The notes: generated by a model from the sequence alone, not told the origin. Shown: positions 14,937 to 24,119, counted from the first letter of the stretch. The stretch: DNA of 64,000 nucleotides from Rhodococcus sp. 4CII (GCF_014256275.1 NZ_JACCFE010000004.1:1-64000), one strand, 5' to 3'. Made by a program: numbers and translations.

Positions 14937-15479
14937 CTACTTCTTGTTCGCGACTACCCAGAGCGCAAGGACAATCATCGGCGCAACAGCGACGGGGACG
15001 GCCAGAAGTGAGTGGACGGTCGTCCCGGTTGCGGCGACACCATCGATCGCACTGACGAGAGGGGCCGCAAGAACCCACCACTGCAATATGACGGCCGCGA
15101 AGGCGCCGGAAGATTCCGAGGATTCGCGGTGGGATCTGGAGATCGCGTCGGAGCATCTGGCTCTCAGTTCGTCATCGGGTCGACACTGGCAGTCTGACCC
15201 CCCAGCTGCGAAATGTTCGAGCGCGTCGAAGCAAGCGGCGGCCGCCTTTGCCATCTGAGCGGCGCTGTGGCGGGCGTTCCTCACCGAAACGCCCCAGAGG
15301 TTGCTCGTCTGTTCGGCAGTGGGTGTGTGAGTCGGCGGTATCCCTAGAGCGCCGGCTGTCAATTGCCTGATATCAGCGCTCTGATACCAGGTGGGGGAGA
15401 GGTTGACCTCGGCGAACAGTCGGGTGAGCAATTCCGCGTGCTCGTCGGGGTGGAATCCGCCGGCGATGTGCTCCTCCAT
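14937..15479 (-). CDS. Membrane-anchored hypothetical protein, 5-prime end uncertain
   Basis: From the ATG at 15479 this is 180 residues, with two C-terminal hydrophobic segments (AFAAVILQWWVLAAPLVSAI, and LLAVPVAVAPMIVLALWVV) and a soluble N-terminus. The same frame stays open upstream and reads a protein-like EHRKVLEYHLSESQ and VLGLRTLARS without an ATG. A different frame starting at 15664 (MGRDLFVVHVTTSV) gives a plausible N-terminus. A one-base frameshift near 15560 may therefore split a longer gene of about 240 residues. Function unknown. Confidence 0.6.
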   Translation of the reverse strand: MEEHIAGGFHPDEHAELLTRLFAEVNLSPTWYQSADIRQLTAGALGIPPTHTPTAEQTSNLWGVSVRNARHSAAQMAKAAAACFDALEHFAAGGSDCQCRPDDELRARCSDAISRSHRESSESSGAFAAVILQWWVLAAPLVSAIDGVAATGTTVHSLLAVPVAVAPMIVLALWVVANKK

Positions 15480-15690
15480 GCTCCTCGCGAGAGTCCGGAG
15501 ACCGAGTACCGCAGTTGCGTCCTCTGTGGCTCGCTGTGACTCGGAGAGGTGATATTCCAGTACCTTCCGGTGCTCGTGTCGATGGCAGCGATGTCCCTTA
15601 CCTGGGGAATACCGTCACCGCCTACTGACGTCGTCACGTGTACGACGAACAGATCGCGACCCACGGTATTCGAACTGTGAAGGGAGAGCC

Positions 15691-15780
15691 ATGGCGTGCA
15701 GGGTAGGTGCGGTTCTGGACTGCTTCGTTCTCAATGGGTGTCTTGCCCACCGGGACTCAGAGGGGTCTGTGCCCGACTAG
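15691..15780 (+). CDS. Possible 29-residue peptide
   Basis: An ATG at 15691 follows a good ribosome-binding site (GAAGGGAGA, 3-5 bases upstream) and reads MACRVGAVLDCFVLNGCLAH to a TAG at 15780. It is isolated in a minus-strand neighbourhood and overlaps the end of the next gene by 4 bases. The only evidence is the ribosome-binding site. Confidence 0.25.
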   Translation: MACRVGAVLDCFVLNGCLAHRDSEGSVPD

Positions 15781-16445
15781 CCCGTCGTCTTCGTCCGATT
15801 AGTGGGAAAGTCAGCAAGAACTGCTTGGACGAACGCCTCGTATTGAGTCTCGGCGAATCGAGCGAAACGAGAAGTTAGAGCGACTCCGTCGTATCGTTGT
15901 CCATCGATCTCGATCGAGGTGGTCGGCTGATCGCTGCCGACGATTGAGTACTCCGAGATCGGTCGATGGGTGACGATGTCACGCGTCCGCTTTAGAAGGC
16001 TCCGAGCCGCCGATCCAGTGACTTCCGCGCGCCAGCGTTCCTGTTCGGCGTGCAGCCGAACACCATGGCTCTTAGCATCACGCAGGTGATCTAAATCTGA
16101 TTCCCTGCCCCCGTGGGCGTCGTATTGGCCAGACTTTCGCAGCCGATAGGCCGCTGCGGCACAGAGGTCCAGACATGTCATCGCTGTACGTGAGGCGTAG
16201 TCGACCGGCGCCAACATCAGGATGTTGAACTGTTCGTTCGAGAGGCGCTCCTGCATTTGCTTGTGTCCCTCCGGCTCGCGCGACCATTCGGCCATCCCGG
16301 CCGCGAGCCGGACGAAGCCGACCTGGAAAGCCGCGGACGATACGAGATGTGACGCGGCCTGGTATCTGTCGCCGAGCTGACTGAGCCGAACGGAGACGAG
16401 GTTCGCGAGATCTAGCTGCTTCACGTTGACGGCGGAGTCGCCCAT
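15777..16445 (-). CDS. Hypothetical protein
   Basis: This 222-residue soluble, mostly helical protein begins MGDSAVNVKQLDLANLVSVR. It includes DYASRTAMTCLDLCAAAAYR and ARSLLKRTRDIVTHRPISEY. No catalytic motif or membrane segment is visible. It lies close to the Shedu defence gene and the hypothetical gene at 16574, so it may be part of an accessory set, but nothing fixes its role. Confidence 0.65.
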   Translation of the reverse strand: MGDSAVNVKQLDLANLVSVRLSQLGDRYQAASHLVSSAAFQVGFVRLAAGMAEWSREPEGHKQMQERLSNEQFNILMLAPVDYASRTAMTCLDLCAAAAYRLRKSGQYDAHGGRESDLDHLRDAKSHGVRLHAEQERWRAEVTGSAARSLLKRTRDIVTHRPISEYSIVGSDQPTTSIEIDGQRYDGVALTSRFARFAETQYEAFVQAVLADFPTNRTKTTG

Positions 16446-16506
16446 CTACTCAGTCTGGCAGTGGGTGCATTGCGTACAACAGGGTCTTGCCCCGGATGGC
16501 CCGGGC

Positions 16507-16543
16507 GAGGAGGACCCCGTCGGCACTCGGCGGGGTCCTCCTC
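16507..16543 (-). terminator. Hairpin terminator
   Basis: A perfect 13-bp stem (GAGGAGGACCCCG / CGGGGTCCTCCTC) with an 11-base loop lies 30 bases after the stop of the minus-strand gene at 16574-16999 and before the start of the next minus gene region. Confidence 0.8.
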
Positions 16544-16573
16544 CGGCCATTCTGTTCGAAGTGGCGGGCGCCG

Positions 16574-16999
16574 CTAAGGATTCTTGAGGTTCGCGAAGTA
16601 CGACCGTAGGGCTTCGGTGGACGGTGCTCGCTTACAGGCATGACCGTCCGGATACCCACCGGGGAAACGGAGTACCTGCTGCGGCCAGGGGATCGCAATG
16701 TAGATCTCGGCAACTGCATCTGCGCCGCCAGAGATGCGAATGTGGGCTCCATCCGGTTCAGTGGTGAGGATGTGGCCAGTGCCGTGGTCGCACAATGCGG
16801 GTAGGGCATGGGAAGCCCTCGCTGCAATAGCGTCCTCGACAAGGACGGTTGGGTATCGCACAGTGCAGTCACAAGGCGTCTGGAAGGCGGTCAAAGCACC
16901 CTCGGCTCTTTGCGGGGCCAGGGCATTGCGATATCCCGGTGGCAGCCCTTGGCGCAACCCGTGTCGGTTCTCTTCACCCTGATTCTTTCCGTTTCCCAT
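16574..16999 (-). CDS. Hypothetical protein
   Basis: This 141-residue protein is read from the ATG at 16999 (MGNGKNQGEENRHG). It has RYPTVLVEDAIAARASHALP and an IRISGGADAVAEIYIAIPWP strand. No family is recognised. It is divergent from the Shedu gene, with about 106 bases between them for both promoters, and is followed by a strong terminator, so it is probably monocistronic. Confidence 0.6.
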   Translation of the reverse strand: MGNGKNQGEENRHGLRQGLPPGYRNALAPQRAEGALTAFQTPCDCTVRYPTVLVEDAIAARASHALPALCDHGTGHILTTEPDGAHIRISGGADAVAEIYIAIPWPQQVLRFPGGYPDGHACKRAPSTEALRSYFANLKNP

Positions 17000-17105
17000 G
17001 GTCGGAGAGTAGAGGAATAGAGGGCGGGCGGCCTGACCTACGCTTGCGATCAGCGCCATCAGAAACGACGGCTTCGGGGATGCCGAATGATGAGACACTC
17101 ACATC

Positions 17106-18458
17106 GTGGTGAGAAGATACGGCAGTGACCAGGATGTTAAGGCCCGACTTGACGTTCGACATCATGACAATGAGGTGGACGGATTCTTCGTCCCGCTCGA
17201 TCCTCCCGACGACCCAAGTGCTGCTGACGGGACGCGGATACTCAACTTCTCGGGTGACAGTTCGGAGCTGCGTATCTTCCCTATCTACACGTTTCCGGAC
17301 AACGAGAAGTATCTTGAGCCGAAGTACCCACAGATTCACACGTTGACGATGAGCGTGCCGGATACGGACGTCGGCGTTGTTGATTTCAGGGAGCTTCTTC
17401 TTGAGTGGCTGCCGAGCGGTTTCGTCACGGACTACAAATTTGGTCTGGGGCTGGTCAAGGACTGCAATCGCCTCGTGCGACTGATCGAGAAGCACACCGA
17501 GTGCGACGAAATCTACTTCATGGGAGGAACGAACGTCGCGGTGGCCGGGAAGCAGCTGCTCCTCGGCCTGGAGCGCTTCGAGGCAATTCTTTCAGAGATC
17601 CGGCGAATCAACAGCCGCGGTTACGACGGTGCTGCGCGCGTCAAAGATGCATTCGTTCATAACGCACTGGCCTCTACCCTCAGCCTGGAGCCGGCGGTAT
17701 ACAGCCTCGGCCGCCACCCGGTGTCGCAGGTGCTGACGAAGGCCGCTGATGGCGTCAAGGAACTGACCGAGCAAGAGCAGGACGCGCTGATCGACACCTT
17801 CGCATCCGAGTCCGCTGCACTGGCGCGGACACGGCCGGAGACGTTTCTCAAGCTCCACCGTGACATCGAGCTCGTGAATCTTGATCGACTCATTCAGTCC
17901 TACGAAGATGCCCTGGCTAGGGGCAAGAAGGAGGGGTTCTGGCAGAACTTCTTCGATAACAACGCCTTTGCACTCCAGCAGGTGTTCGGCACGCCAATGG
18001 TCAGTTTTCAGTCGAGTGCCTCTGTCGGTGGTGTCGGATTCGCCGGTAGTGGCGGCAAGGTTGCCGACTACCTCCTCAAGAATCCACTGACCAATAATGT
18101 TGCGCTGGTGGAGATCAAGAAGCCGTCGACGTCACTGCTCAACACTAAGGAGTATCGAGGGGGTGTGTTCGGTCCGTCCAAAGATCTCGGCGGCGCCGTG
18201 ACGCAGGTGATGGATCAGGCGTATCAACTGATGACTTCCTTCGCGGGCCTGAAACTGGCTTCGCGGGCGGATCTGGAGGCATACGCGGTGTCGTGCTTCG
18301 TCGTTATCGGGCGAACTCCATCCTCGGATGACGAGCAAAAGTCGTTCGAGATGTACCGAGCAAACTCACGGAACGTGAAGATTGTGACGTACGACGAGAT
18401 CCTGGAACAGCTCAAGCTGCTGCGTAAATTCCTTCTCCCGGAAGACAGCGAGCGCTAG
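17106..18458 (+). CDS. sduA: Shedu-type anti-phage defence nuclease (DUF4263)
   Basis: This 450-residue protein starts with GTG. The C-terminal third matches the Shedu/DUF4263 pattern: EGFWQNFFDNNAFALQQVFG, then the PD-(D/E)xK core with D321 (GGKVADYLL) and E336-x-K338 (ALVEIKKP), a TKEYRGG/GGAVTQVMDQAYQL helix, and VVIGRTPS. Shedu is a single-gene defence nuclease known from bacteria and plasmids; the N-terminal region (1-200) is the variable sensing part. All three catalytic positions are intact. It stands alone between a divergent hypothetical gene and a gene-free stretch. Confidence 0.88.
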   Translation: MVRRYGSDQDVKARLDVRHHDNEVDGFFVPLDPPDDPSAADGTRILNFSGDSSELRIFPIYTFPDNEKYLEPKYPQIHTLTMSVPDTDVGVVDFRELLLEWLPSGFVTDYKFGLGLVKDCNRLVRLIEKHTECDEIYFMGGTNVAVAGKQLLLGLERFEAILSEIRRINSRGYDGAARVKDAFVHNALASTLSLEPAVYSLGRHPVSQVLTKAADGVKELTEQEQDALIDTFASESAALARTRPETFLKLHRDIELVNLDRLIQSYEDALARGKKEGFWQNFFDNNAFALQQVFGTPMVSFQSSASVGGVGFAGSGGKVADYLLKNPLTNNVALVEIKKPSTSLLNTKEYRGGVFGPSKDLGGAVTQVMDQAYQLMTSFAGLKLASRADLEAYAVSCFVVIGRTPSSDDEQKSFEMYRANSRNVKIVTYDEILEQLKLLRKFLLPEDSER

Positions 18459-18845
18459 CGGCGAGGGACCCCGAGACGCCGAGAACGGCGGACCCCGAGG
18501 CGGGACGGTATCGAGTGATCGCCTGTCTGTCTCGGAGGATTCGGCGCCGGGGTTGTCGTGGTCGGCTGCTGCGTGGTCTCCGCCGTCGCGACGATGGCCG
18601 GCGTTGCTGCAGCAGTGTCAGGAGACGTCGTTTCGACGGGAGCCGACTCCAGAACGGCGGGTGCCGGCGAGTCAGGAATCGATTCGAATGAGAGACACTC
18701 GAACTAGCGCATATCCCTATACTTCACGACTGATCCCATGCGTTGACCGGACGAGGCGGGACGCAGCGACGCAGTGTCGGGGTGGCCGGCCATTGTTCTG
18801 TCGACGTATGTCGGACGACCGCCATTTCGATGATGAACGACCGGT
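18459..18845. other. Gene-free stretch with a scrambled copy of the tap-like gene
   Basis: Most of the first 215 bases are a rearranged fragment of the giant replication gene (18536-18674). Two short direct repeats of GACCCCGAG occur at 18468-18505. The remainder has no gene I can support. Confidence 0.6.
18536..18674. repeat. Duplicated, reordered fragment of the giant replication gene
   Basis: Bases 18536-18652 match 5681-5797 in the same orientation with about three mismatches. They run directly into 18651-18674, which match 5205-5228. In the parent gene the second block lies before the first, so the join is what a tandem-duplication or circle junction would leave. The four bases CCAG are shared at the join. 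It has no coding role here. Confidence 0.85.
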
Positions 18846-20860
18846 TTAGGCTACGGCCTTGGCGATCGGATCGCGGAAGTGGTTGGTCATGTCCTGTAGG
18901 GCCGTTGTGCCTGATGAATCGACGACGAGCTCCCCGTAGTTCTGGTGAGTTCCGGACCCGATGAATGAGGCGAACTTGAGCCCTTCAGCACCGATCTGGG
19001 AGAGGGCGTCTGCACCGTCAGAGCCTGCCAATGCGGTGAGGCTCGAGGCGAGCCCTCCAAGGTACCCAGCGTGTGACTGCTGGGTGATCTGCTGTCCGGT
19101 CGTCGTGGACGCAGACACTGAACCGAGCTTGGACGCCTCGGTCTTCTGGCCACCGTTGAGTGTGCCCACCGCGATCTTCGCGAAATCGAGGATGTGGGGG
19201 AGTGCGCTGAGGCCGGCTCCGATGATGTCGCCGGTCTCGATGGCGTGCCAGAGCTGCTTTTGGAGTTCGCCGGCGGTGTTGGCCAGACCGATGATGTCGA
19301 GGTTCCCGACGAGGCCGACGATCATCGAGATGATCTGTGCGGCGCCGGATGGGTCGGGAATCATCGCGATCAGGGCCGCAGCAGTCTTGTAGTCGAGTCC
19401 GGCGGCGAGCTTGATGAGTGGCTCGAATAGGACGTTGATGCGGTCGAACTCGGCGTGGACAGCCTTGACCTTGGCCATCGGATCGAGACCCGGATCGAGA
19501 ACAATGTGCGGGATCCGGTTGAACAAGATGTCGAGGACTGCAGGGATGTTGTCGGCGAGGTCGAATGCGTTCGTCCCGATGTGCGTGACCTGGTTGATGA
19601 GCACGCTCGGCTTGATGACCGAGAGTGCGTCCGCAGCGAGTGACAGACCATCAGCCGGAGTGGCGGCCAAGGGGGAGACCTGAGTGGACAAGGTGTCCAC
19701 CGATGTCTGCAGCTGCTGCGCCTGACCCGGCGTGGAGGCATTCTGAACCGTCCGCGCGATGGTGTCCGCGGCCTGAAATGCACTCTTCAGGTCGATGCCC
19801 TTGACCTTGTCGACGATCTGGCCGGCGGCGTATTCGGGAGTCGAAGCGTCCGCAGTCATGAGCGTCTGTTCCACGGCCGGATTCTGGGTTACCCAGCTGG
19901 TCGTATCGGCCACCGGAACAAGGGTGTTGGCTACATCTGTCGCCGCCGATTCCATGCTCTCCAGGTCCGGAGCGCCGGACTGCAGCTGCTGCTGCAGGGT
20001 CTCGATGTTGCCGGCCAATCCCGGAAGATTGACCTTCGAGTAGTCGGACACCAAGGCGTTCTGCAGACCCGCGGTGGTGGGCTGAGATCCATCGCTCTGC
20101 TGCGGACCGGAAGCAGTCGGAGGCTGGGCAAGCACTCGCCCAAGTCCTGCGAGCAATCCATCCTTGCCGGCGTTGGTCGAGCAGTAGAGGTCGTCGGCGG
20201 GGCGCAGTACGAACGCGTGACTGCAGCTGTCTTTCCGAACCCGCCCGGCCTGGGCCCCGCGATCCCGACACCGTCGACGGGAGGACCGACGAGAGTGTTG
20301 TCGCCATTCGAACTCTGCCGTGGGTCGGCAACAAGACCGACAGCGATCAACTTCTCTGCCGGGATCGGTCCCTTGTCGTGTCCGATCAACCATGCCAAGT
20401 CGCCGGCAACGTCCGCACCCTGGCTGTAGCCGCCGAGTGCGAACAGAGTGTTCGGGCATTGCGTTGCACGAGTCTGCATCACGCGCGCACCGGCTCCGAT
20501 GCCAGATGCCTTACTGGTGCCATAGGTCTTGCCCTTGTTGAAGGCGGACGCTTCGTACGCCGGATAGGTGATCTTGATGGAGGTACCAAAAAGCTGGGAA
20601 AGAGGATCGGTGACCTGCTTGAGCAGACCCTTCGCGACGTCAGGATCAGCGGTCGAGTCCGTTTCGAACGTTCCCGGCATCATCACCACTTCCACCTCCG
20701 GGCAGCCCGATGATGCCGGCGCCGCCCCGGCCTGACTTGGCGACACAACCGCGGTGAGCGCGGCGAGGAGTGCAGCGAGCAAAGAGGCGACGAGCATGCA
20801 AACCCAGCCGCTGTAGTCGGGGCGACCGTCCGCAGAAGTTGGTGCGTGAAGGTTCGTCAT
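18846..20860 (-). pseudogene. Cutinase-family secreted esterase with long C-terminal extension, frameshifted
   Basis: The first frame (from 20860) encodes a signal peptide (LVASLLAALLAALTAVVS, cleavage near residue 46) and a cutinase domain with the nucleophile motif GYSQG (S146) and PGGFGK. The frame then breaks near 20232-20234. The other frame continues exactly where expected with DSCSHAFVLRPADDLYCST and about 440 more residues to 18846. One missing A in the GGAAAG run would restore a single protein of about 670 residues. The extension is helical and unassigned. The cutinase acid residue is seen in PADDLYC; the histidine is not obvious. Cutinases accompany transfer regions on rhodococcal plasmids, so a role at the cell envelope is likely if the gene is intact. 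It may be a sequencing error or a real mutation. Confidence 0.75.
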
Positions 20861-20876
20861 GAGTGTTCTCTCTTCG

Positions 20877-21140
20877 TCAGAGATACAGCGCCGGCACGAT
20901 GATCCGACCGCTGTCGATGTGAGTGGTGACGTCGCGAGGCAGAAAATCAGCGACAGTGAGAGCGACTCTGCTCATCACATGCGAGGCCTCGGCGAGCAGT
21001 CCGGGACGAGCGATTGCGGGGCGGGTGAGTGCAGCCTCGAATCCTCGAGTCGCTTCGAAGAGCAAGGACGTTTCGGTCAGCAGAAACGCCGTCGCGATGA
21101 AGACCATGACGGTGAACAGAGGCGCGAGCGAACGGGTCAT
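20877..21140 (-). CDS. Small membrane protein between sigma-like and cutinase genes
   Basis: This 87-residue protein starts at an ATG that overlaps the stop of the sigma-like gene by one base. Residues 6-24 (APLFTVMVFIATAFLLTET) form one transmembrane segment or signal anchor; the rest is amphipathic. It is probably co-transcribed with the sigma-like gene. A position as an anti-sigma-type partner is possible, but no anti-sigma motif is visible. Confidence 0.6.
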   Translation of the reverse strand: MTRSLAPLFTVMVFIATAFLLTETSLLFEATRGFEAALTRPAIARPGLLAEASHVMSRVALTVADFLPRDVTTHIDSGRIIVPALYL

Positions 21141-21982
21141 CAGATTGCCGCAGTAGCCGCTGCAGTCCGCCGACGACCGCGTGCAAACCGGGGTCGAGAA
21201 GGCGGCTGATTGGAGGCGACGACACTTTTACGAATGCGCGTGACCGCGCGGTAGAGCCGCTGGCGAAGCGCTGCCGGAGTCATCCCTACCTCCGCGGCAA
21301 TCACGGCCAAGTCGCAATCGGTCTGCTCGAGGTATGCCCGCTGAATCAGGGTGCGATCGAGGTCGTTGATGACCTTCTTTTCGACCGCCCATGTGAGCAG
21401 AGCCGGAGCAGAGATATCCGCTCCCAGCTCGTTCTCAGCACTGTCGGACTCGTCCAAGACATCGGAGGCGGGGATCTCCTGGGCGAAGGTTTCCTCGCGC
21501 GTGATCTTCTTCAGCGTGTGCAGAAAGAGCGCCGCGTAGACGTTCTCACCGGACGGCCTGTAGGTAGCGATCAGAGACATGAAAGTGGCCACAGTAGAGG
21601 CCGCTCTCTCATCGCACGCGTGATACCGATCGTGCCCACTGACCCGCGCGTGGCGCGTGAGTGAGATGAGCTTCCCGAGCATCAACTGCAGCAGCGCTCG
21701 CCCCGCAAGGGAGCTTCCTTCCTGATGCAGTGTCAGCAGCGCCAGAAGCACACCATCACGATCTCGGCGGTGCGCCGCGGCGAGATCGTTGAGATCCGCG
21801 ACCTCACGGAGCGCGTCCTGGCTCACCGACCACGTCAAGACTTCGGCGGCGGCTGCGGGGCGAGCGCAGAGGTACATCCACTCCGTGTTCAAACGGCTGT
21901 ACAGATTGCTCTGCGCGGTGCTGCGAACCGGCGTTGCCGATGACGCTGTGGTGGCGGTGGGTACGTGGGTGGACGTTTCCAC
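21140..21982 (-). CDS. Sigma-70-like regulator (region 4 HTH)
   Basis: This 280-residue protein is read from the GTG at 21982, which has AGGAGA 7 bases upstream. The C-terminal part (VINDLDRTLIQRAYLEQTDC, then AVIAAEVGMTPAALRQRLYR and AVTRIRKSV) is a region-4-like HTH as in sigma factors. The middle (ENVYAALFLHTLKKITREET) may correspond to region 2 but is weak. It is divergent from the conjugation operon, and one of three copies of a conserved leader element lies in front of that operon, so it is a candidate activator of the transfer genes. Confidence 0.65.
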   Translation of the reverse strand: METSTHVPTATTASSATPVRSTAQSNLYSRLNTEWMYLCARPAAAAEVLTWSVSQDALREVADLNDLAAAHRRDRDGVLLALLTLHQEGSSLAGRALLQLMLGKLISLTRHARVSGHDRYHACDERAASTVATFMSLIATYRPSGENVYAALFLHTLKKITREETFAQEIPASDVLDESDSAENELGADISAPALLTWAVEKKVINDLDRTLIQRAYLEQTDCDLAVIAAEVGMTPAALRQRLYRAVTRIRKSVVASNQPPSRPRFARGRRRTAAATAAI

Positions 21983-22222
21983 GATCGGTCTCCTCTGGGC
22001 GCGGACGAGGTGGTCTCGCGCCCAGTACAGCAACCAGATATTGCCTCTGAACTGCATGTTTGTTGTTGCCGGAGGGGTCGTCGTTATTGCCAAGGCTTGT
22101 TGCCGCGACGGTCCCGGCTGCGCGGCGATGGGCAGGAAGTGCCCCTCACGTGCGCTCTTTCGGCTGAGGCAATAACCCCTTGGCGACTGCAGAAAAAACT
22201 TCAAAAAAGTTTCGCGAGCGAT
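21983..22222. promoter_or_regulatory. Divergent control region of sigma-like gene and conjugation operon
   Basis: The word TATTGCC appears three times: GATATTGCC at 22037-22045, GTTATTGCC at 22083-22091, and its inverse GGCAATAAC at 22168-22176. The last two form an inverted pair about 80 bases apart. Related words recur at 31363-31371 and 31493-31500 just after the operon. This looks like an operator set, but the binding protein is unknown. There is no gene here. Confidence 0.45.
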
Positions 22223-22265
22223 GTCACTCAAGCCCCCCGGACCCGGATCTTCCTCCAAATAGAAG
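22223..22265 (+). promoter_or_regulatory. Conserved leader element, copy A (conjugation operon)
   Basis: GTCACTCAAGC, a short variable spacer, then GGATCTTCCTCC and AATAGAAG. The same arrangement occurs at 33063-33104 and 42730-42770, each upstream of a plus-strand gene. TCCTCC and CCGG can pair with GGAGGACCGG at the ribosome-binding site of the gene at 22318. Confidence 0.7.
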
Positions 22266-22317
22266 CCCACTTTTTCTGTGTGGCGCTCTTCCACACCCCA
22301 GTCGCCAGGAGGACCGG

Positions 22318-22581
22318 ATGCACGAGCTCGACAACTCGCTGCAAGCCCAGCTGCACGATCTCGGCTACGTGCACGCCGTCACCGAGGAGATCCGCCGAGT
22401 CGCGGCAGCCCTGGCGGTGAACCCTCTCGATGAAGACGCGAGCACTTCGCTGTGGCTGTTGGTGTTCGTCGAAGCGCCAGCCGCGCGCGCCGCGCTGTCG
22501 CGGGCGTCCGCACTCGACATCGCGGATTCCGCCCCCGATTGCACAACGTCCGACCCGACGACAGAAGCCGGCATCCGATGA
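22318..22581 (+). CDS. Small first gene of the conjugation operon
   Basis: This 87-residue acidic protein starts MHELDNSLQAQLHDLGYVHA with AGGAGG 6 bases upstream. It is helical and lacks a membrane segment. Its stop overlaps the start of the TcpC-like gene (ATGA), so it is the leading gene of the operon. The family is not recognised; a regulatory or chaperone-like role is possible. Confidence 0.7.
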   Translation: MHELDNSLQAQLHDLGYVHAVTEEIRRVAAALAVNPLDEDASTSLWLLVFVEAPAARAALSRASALDIADSAPDCTTSDPTTEAGIR

Positions 22582-23786
22582 AAATCGACCTCGCGAAAAT
22601 CAACAACTTCGGCCGCAGCCCCAAGAGCAAGACCGATCCCGCGACCGAAAATGGCGCCGACTCCGTTGTCGACGAAACCGAGGAATTGGCGCGCGCGGAA
22701 CGTGCACAGTGGGGCCTTCGGCAGGTGTGGACCACCCGACTTCTCAAGGCAGGAATCCTCGCCGCACTCGGCGCCGGAACAGTTGCCCTGATCCTCGTCG
22801 TCTTCGGATCCTCGCCCACCCCGAACCTCACCGACAACGCCACCAAGGACACCACAGACGTCGACACAATCGGTCAAGCGAAAGCCGAAGATCTTGCTCG
22901 GCAATTCGTCGTTGCCTGGCTCCAGGCATCGCGTGGCAATGAACAAGAACTCGATCATTTCGTCTCGGGAAACCCCAGCCTTCCGACCGCGCCGTTGTTT
23001 GCCGCGACTGATCCGGCCGTCGCGTCGATCGACTACGAGCAGAAGTCACGGACATACGCGGTGACGGTCTCGGTGTCAGTTCAAGCCGCCACGGACGCGA
23101 ATGCGCCCACAGTTCGTCGCTACTTTCAGGTGCCGATTGTGGTCACCGAAGCGGGCGTGAGGGCCGCCGCACTCCCCGCCGAAGTAGCTGAACCGTCGAC
23201 CTCGATCGACGTCAAACTCGGCTACAAGTACCGGGTCGCCAACCATCCCATCGCCACGTCCGCGCACGAGTTCCTGTCCGCGATGTTGACCGGCAACGGG
23301 GAAGTAGCCCGCTATCTCACACCGGGGGTTTCGATCGCCCCGATTGTCCCGGCGCCGTACCGCAGCGTGGCAATCACCGATGTCTATTCGTCGGAAGACC
23401 TGAGTACTGCCAGTGCATCGGCACCACTGCCTGACGGTGATGTGGTGCGTCTCCTGGTGACGGCAGCGCAGAAAGTCACCGAGGTCGATTCGGTCAGTGG
23501 GCAGTACGCCCTGACGATGACCTCCCGCGGCGGCCGGTGGGAGGTCAGCGCAATTGACGCAACGCCGTTGTACCCGCCGGCGGCACCCCGAACACCATCC
23601 TCGTCAACGACCGCACCGAGCTCGACCACACCAAGTACGGGTGCCCCGCAGTCCGCATCGCCCGATTCAGGTCCGGTTCCCGCATCGTCTGAATCAGGGC
23701 AGACCCCCGCACTCTCAGTGCCGACTGCCGGCGACGTGCCGTTGTTCTCCCCGTCAGGAACCGATCCTCATTCATCCGGAAGGTAA
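22578..23786 (+). CDS. TcpC-like conjugation protein
   Basis: This 402-residue protein has a short cytoplasmic part, one transmembrane segment at about 57-76 (AGILAALGAGTVALILVVF), and an extracellular part with two NTF2-like repeats (AKAEDLARQFVVAWLQASRG, and ATSAHEFLSAMLTGNGEVAR). It ends in a Ser/Thr/Pro-rich tail. This is the architecture of TcpC from Gram-positive conjugative plasmids, related in fold to VirB8, which builds the mating channel at the membrane. It is preceded by an ATGA overlap and followed by the rest of the channel genes. Confidence 0.82.
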   Translation: MKIDLAKINNFGRSPKSKTDPATENGADSVVDETEELARAERAQWGLRQVWTTRLLKAGILAALGAGTVALILVVFGSSPTPNLTDNATKDTTDVDTIGQAKAEDLARQFVVAWLQASRGNEQELDHFVSGNPSLPTAPLFAATDPAVASIDYEQKSRTYAVTVSVSVQAATDANAPTVRRYFQVPIVVTEAGVRAAALPAEVAEPSTSIDVKLGYKYRVANHPIATSAHEFLSAMLTGNGEVARYLTPGVSIAPIVPAPYRSVAITDVYSSEDLSTASASAPLPDGDVVRLLVTAAQKVTEVDSVSGQYALTMTSRGGRWEVSAIDATPLYPPAAPRTPSSSTTAPSSTTPSTGAPQSASPDSGPVPASSESGQTPALSVPTAGDVPLFSPSGTDPHSSGR

Positions 23787-23792
23787 CCCATC

Positions 23793-24119
23793 ATGTCCAT
23801 TGCGCTCGCAGCCACCGATCCCAACAACGCAGTCCTCGCCGTAGGGCTTTTCGACAAGGCGCAGGAGTTCACCAGCGACGGCAAGCTGCTCCTCCAGTCG
23901 GCCGCCGGCTGCCTCGTTTTGTTCTTCCTTCTCAAGAATCTGATGGCCTCATTCACAGTTGCCCGACTCATCACATCAGCGCTCATCGGCGGAGCAGCAC
24001 TGTGGGTCGTCTTCAACATGGACGTCCTGAAGGACTCGACAGGTGAGGAGTTGGAGAGCGCTCCCGCCGCGGTGCACCTCGTGGCCGAGCCGAGTTCCGG
24101 CTTAGACCTTCCCGTGTGA
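23793..24119 (+). CDS. Small two-helix membrane protein of the mating channel
   Basis: This 108-residue protein with GGAAGG before its ATG has two hydrophobic segments (LLLQSAAGCLVLFFLLKNLM, and LITSALIGGAALWVVFNM). Size, topology and place between the TcpC-like and VirB4-like genes fit the small membrane subunits of Gram-positive type IV secretion, possibly VirB2- or TcpD-like. Sequence similarity is too low to choose. Confidence 0.65.
   Translation: MSIALAATDPNNAVLAVGLFDKAQEFTSDGKLLLQSAAGCLVLFFLLKNLMASFTVARLITSALIGGAALWVVFNMDVLKDSTGEELESAPAAVHLVAEPSSGLDLPV

Noticed and set aside
20225..20240. Programmed frameshift in the cutinase gene
   Set aside because: The A run is only three bases and there is no classic slippery heptamer with a downstream structure; mutation or sequencing error is simpler.
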